DNA of 64,000 nt. It comes from Populus alba (Eukaryota; Streptophyta; Magnoliopsida; Malpighiales; Salicaceae). This document shows positions 53,121-63,675 of this stretch, in pieces (position 1 is the stretch's first letter; every line of letters starts with the position of its first letter). The notes below the pieces were generated by a model that saw only the letters and a program-made list of their open reading frames with translations, had not been told where the DNA came from and made no database searches. The DNA lies in NCBI RefSeq assembly GCF_005239225.2, contig NC_133298.1:5701395-5765394 (forward strand), written 5' to 3'. The translations under genes were made by a program, and so were the position numbers.

Positions 53121-53300
53121 TTAAAATCTTTCAAGAAGACCTTCTGCACTAAGGGGCTTAGTGTCTAACTTTAGAGATAACTTACCTCGTTTTTCAGTGA
53201 GCCTCTCAAGCTTGAGTTGCTTTTCCTGAATCCTTTTTTGCGTTTTAGCAATCTTTATGTCGAGATCGTTGATCTCTTCAACTATGTCTGATCTAGACAT
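53121..53300 (-). CDS. Small coiled-coil ORF between polymerase and viroplasmin, right copy
   Basis: Mirror copy of 50551-50730, also 59 codons, with the same ATG overlap with the polymerase stop. One visible substitution (KTQKRI here, KTHKRI in the other copy). Confidence 0.65.
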   Translation of the reverse strand: MSRSDIVEEINDLDIKIAKTQKRIQEKQLKLERLTEKRGKLSLKLDTKPLSAEGLLERF

Positions 53301-54136
53301 ATCTTTGATAACTCTCGAGAGAGAGAGCGTCTGCAAACACGTTCTTGATACCTTCAACGTGTTCGAACTCAATATCAAAATATTGTAACCAGAGTTGCCA
53401 CCGGACTAATCTTCCTTGTTTGTAGGAACCTGTAATGTTAGTATTCAAGAAATAGAATACATGTTTATTATCTGTCCTAGCTTTGAATTTCACTGGGATG
53501 AGATATACTTGAAACCGTTTGATGGTATTTATAAGAGCTAAAAGCTCCTTCTCATTACTGTGATAATTTTGTTCAGCAGGTTTAAAGGTCCCGCTTGCAT
53601 AACCACATATTAATTCCGGTCCTTCAACTGGTTGACTTTTAAGGATTCCTCCCCAATATTTATCTGAGGCATCTGTCTCAATAATTAAGGGTTCTTCTGG
53701 TCCAGGATGGTGGACAGGTGGAAGATGTTTTATTGCTTTTTTAAGCTTATCAACATAGTTGGTATCTTCTGTAGACCACTGCCAAACAGTGTCTTTCTTT
53801 AACTTTGCCTGAAGAGGTTGACGGATTTGTGCAACCTTTGGGCAGAAATTAGAAATATAATTTAATATTCCTAAAAACCTTTGTAACTGTTTTTTATCAG
53901 TTATATTACTGTCAAATTCACTTAAGTGATTACCTATGTGACTTTGCAATCTTATCTGTCCTTTATCAATTATGAGGCCAAGGAAATTAATAGTTTCCTT
54001 GAATAATTGAGCTTTAGGTAAAGATAGGATAACACCGATATCTTTACATATGTCTAAGACTTTTGTCACATGGGTGATATGATCTTTATCATTATTGCTG
54101 AACACAATAATATCGTCGACATAGACACGACAAAAG
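53293..54136 (-). pseudogene. Caulimovirid polymerase, right copy, 5'-truncated inside RT
   Basis: Matches the left-arm polymerase from FCRVYVDD to the end. The break lies just before the YVDD motif at about 54136, where viral DNA meets LRR-pseudogene DNA (AGAAATCTAGCAAAATTTC). The frame runs a few codons into host DNA, so the apparent 5' end is chimeric. Arm differences seen: DICKD for DRCKD and QYFDIE for QYFNIE. RT palm and fingers are missing, so this copy cannot give an active polymerase. Confidence 0.9.
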
Positions 54137-54665
54137 AAATCTAGCAAAATTTCAATAGCCTTCTTGTGAGGAAGGTTTAAGAGTTTTCACTTGGAATTGG
54201 AAAAATTCTAAAACCAATTAGGGATGATATCTCAAATTTTAGTAGAAGAGATACCAAGCTGAAGTGCATCATTTTGATTTCAAAGCCATCAACAAAAATA
54301 AGAGCCAAATTGTAAGATGAAAACCACATTTGATCCAACTGAAAAATAAAAGCCCAATTAGTCTCGAATTTCTAAGCCTAGTGAGACCATCAAACTGGTT
54401 GAAACTTAAATATATGATTTGGAGGATAGGATATTTTGATGAGAAATCTAGCAAAATTTCACTAGTCTTATTATGGAGAAGGTTTTAAGAGTTTTAACTT
54501 GGAATTGAAAAAAATCCAAAACCAATTAGGGATAATATCTCAAATTTCAGCAGAAGAGATACCAAGTCGGAGTACATTTTGATTTTGAAGCCATTAAGGA
54601 AAATGAGGCCCAAATTGCAAGATGAAAACAACATTCAATCCGATTGAAAAATGACAGCCCAATAA
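54135..54665. repeat. 307-bp partial tandem repeat in the LRR pseudogene
   Basis: AGAAATCTAGCAAAATTTC occurs at 54135 and 54442 (offset 307). The following AACTTGGAATTG, CCAATTAGGGAT.ATATCTCAA and AGCCATTAA phrases recur to about 54665. Unit 1 begins exactly at the viral border, so the virus may have entered at or next to the repeat boundary. Confidence 0.88.
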
Positions 54666-56172
54666 AATGAGTTATGAGTTAAATTTGGTATGTATAACTT
54701 GAAAAGATTGAAAATGAGTTTCAAACAACACACGTTGTACAAAATTCTCCTGACATGAAATGAGCTGAGATAGGCTTCCAACACTTTCAAAAAAATTCCA
54801 TCTAATCGATTGTTATCGATCCACAACTCTCTCAATGATCAATGATGAAAGCATCATAACATTGGTCAATAATCCAGTGAGTTGATTTCCACTAAAGCCT
54901 AAGGAAACAGGTTCAAAACATAGTCCAAATCTTTTCGATAAAAATTCGTTCAATTGGTTGAGAAAATATCAACTCTCTCATGAAAGTGAATCTTATGATG
55001 TCAAGCAATAAACCATAATATTGATTGTTGTATAGCTCAAGAATCTCTAATGAGCTTTCCATGCATTTATAAAAGTCTTGAAAGAACTGAAAAGGCTCTC
55101 TAGTGAGATTGTCTTATCCTAAATGTAGTGCATTTAAATTGCACATTAGCCCAAATGATCTCGCAATGCCATGTAATTAGTTAAATGATGGATCAAGAAT
55201 CATAAGAGAAATTATGTTTGTCAAAGCATATGGAATTGAACCTTGTAATAAACTATATGATAGATCAAGAGCAATTAAGTTATTATTGATGTTGGACAAC
55301 CTATTGAATATTAAAGTAAGATAGGTTTTTGAGAAATCAATGACAACAAGAGATTTAAAAACACTTGCAAGAGAAATAGATGGAGGAATAACATTTGAAA
55401 AACTACAAAAACTTGAACACAATTCATGTACGTGAGGGAGTTTGGCAAGCATTAGTAGCTAATTGGTCTGACTAAGATTATTTCCACTCAGGTCAAGACT
55501 AAAAAAGAAAGATAAAAAAACCCATTAAGGTTTTCAGAATTGATATCCCAATTATACCCAAGATCAAGATAAACAAAGTTGTTACTAAAGTTTGGACAAC
55601 CTATTGAAAGTTGAAGCAATATGGTTGTAAGAGAGAGAGTGACAACAAGGGATTTAGAAAAAATTATAAAGGAACGAGAGAAAGGACAATTGTTTGAAAG
55701 ATAATAATTATTTAACAATAAAACTTTTAAAAGAGAAAACTTGTTAACCGTTTGTACCCAGTCAATGACTTGACTACAATCATTTCTATTCAGGTCAAGA
55801 TGCTCAAGAAAAAAAAAAGTTAAAGAGGTAGTTAAAACTTTCAAAATTAACATTAGAATTATAACTAAAATAAAAATATTACAATCTTAAGAGATTGCAA
55901 AGCTAATTTGAGAGAGTTACAGTTAAAAAATTATCAGAGTTTCAAATATCTCAGTTTTTTTAGGGACCCAATAAAATATAAAAAATGATTCCCTTCAAAT
56001 GATTTATATTCAAATCTATGTAACTTAAATGTTGAAACTCAAGTAATAAATTAACAATCGTACCACTTAAATATCCATAGATATTCTCCTAATGAAAAAC
56101 AACTAACCAATTATGTTGTTGCATCCAGCTCCTTTCTTTTTGTAGCAATCTCTCTTTTCTTCTTCACTTCCC
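54137..56172 (-). pseudogene. EIX2-like LRR receptor-like protein pseudogene
   Basis: Decayed leucine-rich-repeat receptor-like gene, read right to left. It opens near 56172 with GSEEEKRDC and GCNN (the N-terminal cap before the LRRs), then many stops. LRR pieces: LDLNRNDCSQVIDWV and FVYLDLGYNW (55488-55853), NNNLIALDLSYSLLQGSIP (55177-55452), MRELWIDNNRLDG (near 54800) and SSKYPILQIIYLSFNQF (54269-54454). Frameshifts and stops occur throughout; no transmembrane or kinase part is found. Its 3' side is interrupted by the viral insertion. EIX-type assignment is by recalled family pattern. Members of this family sense microbial patterns at the plasma membrane. Confidence 0.8.
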
Positions 56173-56848
56173 TAAGTAGAAAGAATACCACCATACTCAT
56201 GGTCACCATCAATAATTATTATAGAAAGTCTTATAGAGATATAGAAGGCATTGGTTGAAATTACAGAAAATCTTAAAAAAACAAGACATTATTTTATGTT
56301 TGGTAGAATGTGGCAAATTTTCAAGTTAAACTATACCCAAGTTAATTTTTTTTTTTTAAATAAAGTACCTCCCAACACCATCTTCTTGTAACCAAACCAA
56401 TAGTGTTCTTAGATGAAGTTCAAGAATGTAAAAGAACAAATTAAACAAAGGTAATCATAAAAACAAATCCAATCACTGTTGACCAACAATTAATCAAGCA
56501 AGAATGGTTAAAAATAAAAAAATTAAATAATTTAAAGCTTGAACGACATGTAGTTTTGGCCTGTTCTCCTTTCTGGTAAACCAGTAGGCCAAGTTCTAGA
56601 GAATTAATGAATGGATGTAATTGCTTTTTAGTTTATACCACGATTTCTAAACCGACGAAGAAGGCAAAAGAACAATACCTAGCAAAGATTTAACTTGATT
56701 ACTCTATAAATTGCCCAAGAAATCCCACTCGATATCCTTTGAAAACTGCATTCAAAACCCATAAAAAAGCACCAATAAGTTAGTATCCTGGGCATAATTT
56801 TAACGTAATTAACTGTGAAGATGAGGAATCTTAAACAGAATTAGAAAC
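56173..56848. other. Spacer upstream of the LRR pseudogene
   Basis: Moderately AT-rich DNA with no recognised gene. A putative gene start for the LRR pseudogene (signal peptide) is not recoverable. Confidence 0.5.
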
Positions 56849-56992
56849 CTGGGGTGCTTTTTCTTTGACTTCCTGAGCGTAGTTTTTGCCCAAACAACGG
56901 CTACCCATATCGGTGACTTGTCTAATTAGCGAAACTGGTCTGGCCTTGGTGATAGCCACCACTCTGATCTGCTGGCAACCATGAACTGGCCT
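56849..56992 (-). other. Candidate orphan exon, minus strand
   Basis: A GC-richer 144-nt open stretch bounded by an AG acceptor (GCATAG|AGGCC) and a GT donor (CCCCAG|GTTTCTAATT). It reads RPVHGCQQIRVVAITKARP, later VTDMGSRCLGKNYAQEVKEK. I do not recognise the protein. No matching neighbouring exon was found, so it may be a remnant or chance. Confidence 0.3.
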
Positions 56993-56999
56993 CTATGCT

Positions 57000-59769
57000 G
57001 CCTAAAAGAAACGGCTTAGAGCATAGCAGAGAGCCACCGTCGCCACTTTGTCCGCTCCAGATACCTTGAACCATATGTGTTTTCCCAGAGATTAAAACCT
57101 ACGAATGATTAGTTCCCATATCCTCACCACGCTCTCATTTAGACCAAGGAGAATAGATCTAAACCAGCTGAAGACTTGCTTGACAGAGCCAAAAAACAGA
57201 GAAACATCAAAGTTGACGATAATTACGGGACTGCCGGTGAATTCACTGCGCAAAAGACAATCATCTTTTGGCTTTTGTTGTAATTATAATATAATGATCC
57301 GTTTGTCTATTTATTAAATATCTTTATCAGTCAAGTGAAGTCAAGTAAGTCAAGTCAAGAATATAGTGAAACTGAACAAATTCTATATTAATTTTTCATC
57401 CAATTTTAACTATTTTAGTATTTTATTATTTAGGGTAAATTTTAAAAAAAAAAAAATTTATATATTTTAAAATTTATTTTTAATATTAACATATCAAAAT
57501 AATATCAAAACTCTAAATAAAAGCACAATTGAGCTACAATATCAAAGTTTTAATATGTAATTAATAATATTTTTTTTCCTAAAAATTATATCACATTATA
57601 TTCATCATATATTTATCAATCAACTTTGTCAATCATATTTAGTAATTAGTCATGGAGCTTACCAAAATTAAAGAAAAGTTGCAGACTTTATTTGATTAAT
57701 CATTTACATTTTGATGCTTATAATTATCAACTGTTTTTTTGTATTGATTAATCTCTACATGGAAAAAAATTAGTTTTCTTTTTGGGTGTTTTTACTAGCA
57801 ACATGTCCCATATGTTCATGCTAGGAGTTTGCATCAAGAACAGTTGAAGAAAGATGAGAGCTGATCGATCATTAATGATACGGTATTCTTTTGACAGCTT
57901 CTTATCACAATCTTTTCCACACAGGTTCACATCGTTTTTTCCAGTTAAGGTGATCAATACCAGGAAGAAGGGATGATCTTAACTCTCAAAGATGGAAGAC
58001 TCATTGAAAGTTTCAGCTTGTCTCTAGAGGTGAGCAGCACATCATCATATTCATGGGATATCAACTTGAAGCCTATCAGGAAAATTTTACCCCATTACTG
58101 ATGAGGCATGCTTGCTGATATGGATAATTATAAAGCCATGTTTTTTCCATTTTTCCAGACTCCAAACAAGCTAGCCTCAACTTCTATCTCCTAAGCACGT
58201 CTTCTCTCCTCATAGACACAGCTTGCAGCAAATTCAGAAAGTTTTTTGCTGAATTCCTTGAAGTTCAAGAGGCTGCAGCCTCATATTGCATGGAAAAGAG
58301 TTCATCCAAATTATTCAGATTAAGAGTTAATTAGAACAGTATTAGCTACCAATTGTACACTGTCATTTCGTACTCCACAAACAAAACTAGCCAGCCTAAC
58401 CCTGAATTTTATAAATTTTCTAAAGTTGCTTGTGCAACAGACAAGTTAAACCTATGAATTTTTGGACAGGTTTCCAGTCACAAAATTGACGAGCAAGTAT
58501 AGAAGGATACAGCAGTAGTTCCCATCCATGTTCGATCTCATATAAAATTCATCAAAAGTTCTAACATTTCACTTGCATCTGTAGATGATATTTTCGTCTG
58601 TGAGCAATCAAGATCTTAGAAAATTTAAACAAGTGCTTTAATGAACATTCTAATTGTGAAGAATTTATACATGCAGAACTGGTTGCCGCAGTTCTCCTTT
58701 AACGAGGAGATTGTTAGCTTGAAGCCCCTGCCTAAACTATTAAAAGACCTCAGACATAATTCCAGTTTACTACCATCCGTTGTAAATATTTGCTACATCG
58801 AATAAAAAAAGAGTTCCTATCAACCAGATTGGTTGTATAGAATTCAGACAGTGGAAAGCAAACAAGAAAAACTCACAAGATCATATCTTGCAACCGCGAT
58901 GCTGAACCTCCATTAGCATGTGTTTGTTTACGCGACCAACCGCGTGGTTGGCCGCTTTAAAAACAAACCCTAAATGCTTAACCATCCACCATTGCAAACT
59001 ACTAATACAAAGAAACGATATAACAAAACATCAATAATAAGAATATCCATGACCAAATAACTCCGAGGATAATAAGAGGACATAACTACCAGCTTGATAT
59101 CCACAACATGCGATGAAAAATCCTATGTACAAGACTTATGGGTAGCTAAGAAGAGGTTCAACTAGCTAAAACTAGTAGTCTGACCATTAAATGATTCTCT
59201 AGTGGAAGCTGGGGCAGGGAAAATCGCAAATTGGGATTAGAGAATCATCAGCTAATGTATGTCCTTGCGAAGTATCCGCATACAAGACAAAATGAAAGAA
59301 CGGACCAACAAGGTATTCTAATTACAGTGAAGAATAGAAAATAACTACTCCAGAATGCAAGCTGCATGAAGAAGTAATCATGTATATCTCACATGTTTAA
59401 AAGCAGATATTCTATATTGGCAATCTTATGGACTCCAAACAACGCAGAAGAACAGCAATAACAGCACAAAAACAACACAAACTCCCAAGAAACAAGACAC
59501 AATGACACACGGTTCATTCAAATTACAATGGCACACCACACACTTTATCTTAAAGAGAGCGTGTTTCCATCCTCCTAAGACAGGAGCCTCTGAAATATCT
59601 GCTTCAATCTTGCATTCTGCACAGCTATCTTCACGTAGCTCCAGTCCCATGCTTCATCCAAGAAAACTTTAGTAGTAAAGCACCTGAAACTCCTCAAAAG
59701 AAAACACCAAAACCGATTCTCATAGCAGTAAGACGAAGATTTGTGAGGAAAAATCCAGCTCACTAAGCT
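57000..59769. other. Mixed spacer with unrecognised low-copy stretches
   Basis: Includes a MITE-like block (57430-57520), GC-moderate unique-looking DNA at 57.9-58.3 kb with splice-like borders but no recognised protein, a short palindrome (58921-58970), and at 59578-59680 (minus) a small frame ending [18 protein letters not shown] and a stop, which looks like a protein C-terminus of unknown family. Confidence 0.45.
58921..58970. repeat. Short near-perfect palindrome
   Basis: TGTTTGTTTACGCGACCAAC pairs with the inverted GTTGGCCGCTTTAAAAACAA around CGCGTG. Looks like the fused ends of a fold-back (possibly hAT-like) transposon remnant. Confidence 0.6.
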
Positions 59770-60075
59770 ACACATTCCTCCAAAGGATCTTGAAAGTCCA
59801 CCTTCGAGTTGATTATAGGTAAGACGAAGATTTGTGAGACAAGTCATTTTTCCAAAAGCGTGTGGAATTGAACCTTGTAACGGGTTGTCAGATAGCTATG
59901 ACTGAAGTTGGACAACCAGGGGACTACAGAAAAAGAAAGATTGTTATGTGAAAAGTCAAGGATAGCAAGGGATCTTGAAGAATTGATGAAAGAAAGAGCC
60001 GGAGGAACGATGCTTAAAAGGCTGCAACCAATTAACTGCAAGTCTTTTAGTCGAGGGAACTTATTAAGCATTTGA
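59770..60075 (-). pseudogene. LRR receptor-like protein fragment
   Basis: Two LRR pieces in shifted frames: 60071-59880 reads NKFPRLKDLQLIGCSL, SRSLAILDFSHNNLS and [10 protein letters not shown]; 59870-59780 reads [18 protein letters not shown] and YNQLEGG. Same EIX-like family as 54137-56172. AT-rich DNA cuts it off upstream at 60076. Frameshift near 59885; no start or end. Confidence 0.75.
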
Positions 60076-60320
60076 GATTTTTTTTTAATGTTTTTTATTT
60101 ATTTAATTTTTAGATATATTATTTCTTTCATTTATATATATATTTTTATTTTTGCAACATTTTAAATGATCTAGCACTACCTACTTGCAATTTATAATCG
60201 ATTTCCAAATAATACCATTCATGTCTAAAACTAAAAAGGATATATTTGAATATATGCAGGCTTCCATGATATTTGTTCATGTGTATGTTTATTTTCATTG
60301 TTATTTGGTTGAATAAAAGA

Positions 60321-61735
60321 TTCATTGAGACAGATAGGTTAGAGACATATAGCGAGGCAACATGGGCAGCAGGTATTATCATCTGTGGAAATGCAATTTG
60401 TAAAATAGGGAAATTCTTTAGTGCCTGGGCAGGCTGCACAAGTTCCTAGAGATTTTGTAGAAAAAAGGCATCATCCTGTTCTTTCTGTCGATTAAAAAAA
60501 AATAGCATAGATCGCGGAAATTACTATCAGATTTTTATTTTTATTGACCGACAGGTTACTGATATACTCATTGTGGTGGTTTAGCGAGGAGGAATGTAGA
60601 AAATTCCATGTTATATCTCTCAGTGAAACTGCTATTGCACTTGCTGTAAGTAGACAAATCGGTGCCCTAACATCCTCCTTAAGCGACATCCGTATTCACT
60701 GTCTCCTTCAATGTTGAAAATATTAACAATTATTCCTGAAACTGTTCCTGTTTCAAACCTATGGGCAGCTTCTTCCTGGGAGATCTCCTCCCCCAAGCAT
60801 GCTCTTAGGGGAAAAAGATAAGGTAAAATGTGAGGACTGGTAAACTTCATAGTAAGCTACCGGAGAATCATAGAGATTGGTATCAAGATCAGACAAAGTC
60901 AATTATTAAATTATTAAATGTATTTGGTTAACGTACTGAGATTAAAAAGAAAAATGAAAAATGAAAAAAAGAAGAAGATGAAAAACAGTAAAAACAGAGA
61001 AAACATGACCCTTTACACTTCCTGTTTGAAAAGCCATAAATTCAATGCAAAATTGTTTCATAAACAAGTTTATTTTATGTCAGTAACTCTTATCAAACAC
61101 ATTTATATCACTTTTCATTTCTATCCTCAAACCATTTAACGAACTCTCTTATTGGTACAGGTATACGGCCAGAGATAAATAATAGCTGCAGTGGCCAGCT
61201 TGACAACTGCCTATGCTTGATTGATTTTGCTCGTCACAAAGGCATCTCCGAGTGGTAGAAGTTTCACGAGGATATACACTTGCGCCAAGCTTATTTCTTG
61301 AGATGAGAGCGATGTCGACATATGCTTGAATTGGAGTCTTATCTCCGGGGAACAATTATCGGATTATGAAAAAATCAGAAAGATGCTTAAAAGCGGGCAA
61401 AAGAGCTGCTTGATAAGGCAAATACTATTTATGCGAAAGAAGTTGCACAGGTTGACCTCTCTTAATCAAGATCATGATTGATGGTCATTCAACTTCAATT
61501 CTTTAAGATGAGTCATGTCTGGATAAATGGCATATGAAGATTGCTTCAGAAAACAAACTAGACATGTTTGATGGTTAGTGAGGACGGGTGCAGGGAGTTC
61601 CATTTTAATGGCTTCTTCAGGGAGGAGATAGATGCTGTAGACAGTGCTCTGCAGTGTTTGAGATAGATGGTGTACAATGACTGCCTTATTGTCAAAGCTC
61701 CCACAGAAGCAAGGTAATGTCTGTAACACAGACTT
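60321..61735 (+). pseudogene. Partial duplicate of MIP2 (end of exon 5, intron 5, exon 6)
   Basis: Degraded copy of the MIP2-like gene at 5360-3785, inverted relative to the parent. GAGACATATAGCGAGGCAAC and CATGGGCAG...GGTATTAT match the end of exon 5 and its donor; CTACACAAGTTCCTA-like intron DNA is kept (GCACAAGTTCCTAG near 60433); exon 6 runs from about 60585 (CRKFHVISLSETAIALA) to 61713 (LSKLPQKQG) and is followed by a donor-like GTAATGTCTG. Many stops, indels and a foreign AT-rich patch (about 60895-61137) disrupt it. Because intron DNA is included, it arose by DNA duplication, not reverse transcription. Confidence 0.9.
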
Positions 61736-63554
61736 GACTCAGAAAACAGCTAATAATATGGCTTATTGGTTATTTTCATTTTATAAATTTCTAAAGATGA
61801 TGTCTCCACACAAGTACACGCGTGCACATGAAGAGAGACAGATAGAGGAGGGCGTTGTCCATATCAGGGGTGATCAGCTTCCATTATGCCAAGGAAGAAA
61901 AGGTTGTTCCGCTGGCTGCTCTGCTAATGGTCTCTGGGGAAAAACTAGTAACTCCAGTAACACATCCCAGAGCCAAGATGGTTCTTCTGATCTGATCATG
62001 GTGATTTGTGTATGATAATGCATGAGATTCGAAACAAAAGCTAATCACCGATAAGATTACTTTAGCAGGCAGAAGCCACGGTGTTGAAGTGGCCAAGTCC
62101 AAGTATAAGAAGTCAATCATAACACGACAATCAATAGACGTTAATGAACCCCTTCTATTCAGGGAGACAACAGTCCTCACAGCCATGATCATTTCGGTAT
62201 AGATGCAAATGTCACAGTTACCTCTAGTTTGAAGGCAGGTATATTCAGCTGATAAGACACTGGAAACTACAGCATTTGTAGATATAGAAGGTACCGATGC
62301 CGGAGATAGGTTTCAACGGCTATCCTCAATGCTATGTGTATCTAAAGAACAGTGTTCGGGATGAAACAAAGCGGAGCATGAACCAGATCTACAACCCAAC
62401 TAAAAAGACCTGAACGTACAATTGTGATAGCCTTTCAAAGTGAAGCAGCCAAATAGCTATCCTGCATCCAAACCAACCTACTACACACTCGTATCACCTA
62501 TCAATCCTGCTAAATTGTGGTAAATTGCTTCGACAAAAAGAGCAGATCACTCCCTTGTTTCAAAAATCACAATATGTCAAATTCTATTCTCATACCAATA
62601 GTCTGAATGGACTTTGTTAGGCTTTTGGCAGTTGGCAAACCTCCCCTATCCAACTGAAACCTACTGAAAGAAATTCAAGGACTCTTAAATGGCTCAACCA
62701 CTGACAAGAAATTCAAATCAAATAGGACAGTAAAAGTTATACTCTAACCCAGCAACCCGATGAAACTTTGAGAGAGAGAGAGGTAGATGAATCCAGAAAA
62801 TATATTTCCACAAAGAAAATCCAGTATGCATGATGAGTTACTTTGGATTGAGAAAATATGAAAACAGACCAAGCAAGAAACCTTTTTTCATTTCCTAGGC
62901 AAGCCATCTATTTCCTTCTCAACAAGTTTAGCAAGCAGACAAAAAAATAAATCAACCATGTGTGTGGGCGCGCCGGCATATGTGATATGTGTGAATGTAT
63001 GCAGATATCTATCAATGTTGGTGCTCTTTTCTTATGTCTTGTCTGTGTGCACATGCAATCATTTCTTCCTAATCCCAATACATAGGCGAGCGCAAATAAC
63101 TATAAGTCTTCACTGGCACAGACAGTCACGTGTCTAATCCCAATACATGGGCAAATGCAGAAAAGTCCTCACTGGATCAACTAGAAACAAATTCATCGGT
63201 ATCCTCCTCTATGCATACGGAGACAACCATGGGTAAATTAACACAAATAAAACTGCAATTATGTAACAGAAAGAACGTCGAATCCGAGTTGTTAACCATT
63301 GTCGAATAATTATTGAAAAACACACGATAATGTTTATCCTACTAAAAGTGCTGATTCAGATATTTGCTATTCTCGAAACTGCAAGGTTGTGGTATCATCC
63401 CCCATTACCATTTCCCAGTTTGCAAATCCTACAGAAAATGGCCGTTTCCATGGTTTAGCCTGACTGATCGCTTTACAATAAAGTTCTCTTACATAGCACC
63501 TAACGGCCATGGATAATAAGAGGTCGAGTGGATAGAAAAGAAAGCAATAATCAC
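61736..63554. other. Spacer and probable 3' UTR of the right-edge RRM gene
   Basis: Mixed-composition DNA. Plus strand 61880-61985 (VVPLAALLMVSGEKLVTPV) and about 62040-62195 (LAGRSHGVEVAKSKY) are open but not recognised. GA-run near 62770. Two similar phrases, CTAATCCCAATACATAGGC (63070) and CTAATCCCAATACATGGGC (63135), form a small imperfect tandem repeat. The part nearest 63554 is likely the 3' UTR intron of the RRM gene. Confidence 0.4.
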
Positions 63555-63571
63555 CTGCAAGACCGCACTAT

Positions 63572-63675
63572 TCAACGCTTTCCACGATGCCCGCCACCTG
63601 ACCTTGCACCAGGATAGCGAGCAAATTGCAACCTTAAATGGACCGAATCACGGTCATGCTCATCAAATCTATAAC
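63572..63675 (-). CDS. Last coding exon of an RRM-type RNA-binding protein (partial)
   Basis: After an acceptor (ATTTTGCAG|GTTATAG, at 63676-63677) the exon reads GYRFDEHDRDSVHLRLQFAR, then YPGARSGGG and HRGKR, and a TGA at 63572-63574. The string RFDE..RDS..LRLQFAR.PG.RSG followed by a Gly/Arg tail matches, from memory, the end of plant RRM proteins of the scw1/nuclear speckle RNA-binding (NSR) type, where it closes the last RRM beta strand. Seventeen nt after the stop comes a GT donor (GCAG|GTGATT), implying an intron in the 3' UTR. All upstream exons lie beyond the right edge or in unread intron. Role: probably splicing or mRNA regulation. Confidence 0.62.

Larger units (their letters stand above)
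49062..54136. mobile_element. Endogenous pararetrovirus (Caulimoviridae), inverted double insertion
   Basis: Two partial genomes of one caulimovirid joined in opposite directions. Left part (plus, about 49062-51053): reverse transcriptase/RNase H, a small coiled-coil ORF, and the start of the viroplasmin gene. Right part (minus, 54136-51054): end of the polymerase, the same small ORF, complete viroplasmin, an intergenic promoter region and one further ORF cut at the junction. Segments 49715-51053 and 52798-54136 are inverted repeats of about 1.34 kb. I saw three amino-acid differences between the arms in the pol and small ORFs. Movement and coat protein genes are absent. The right border falls in an LRR pseudogene; the left border is in AT-rich DNA and only approximate. 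No integrase is expected: caulimovirids integrate by illegitimate recombination. Confidence 0.93.
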
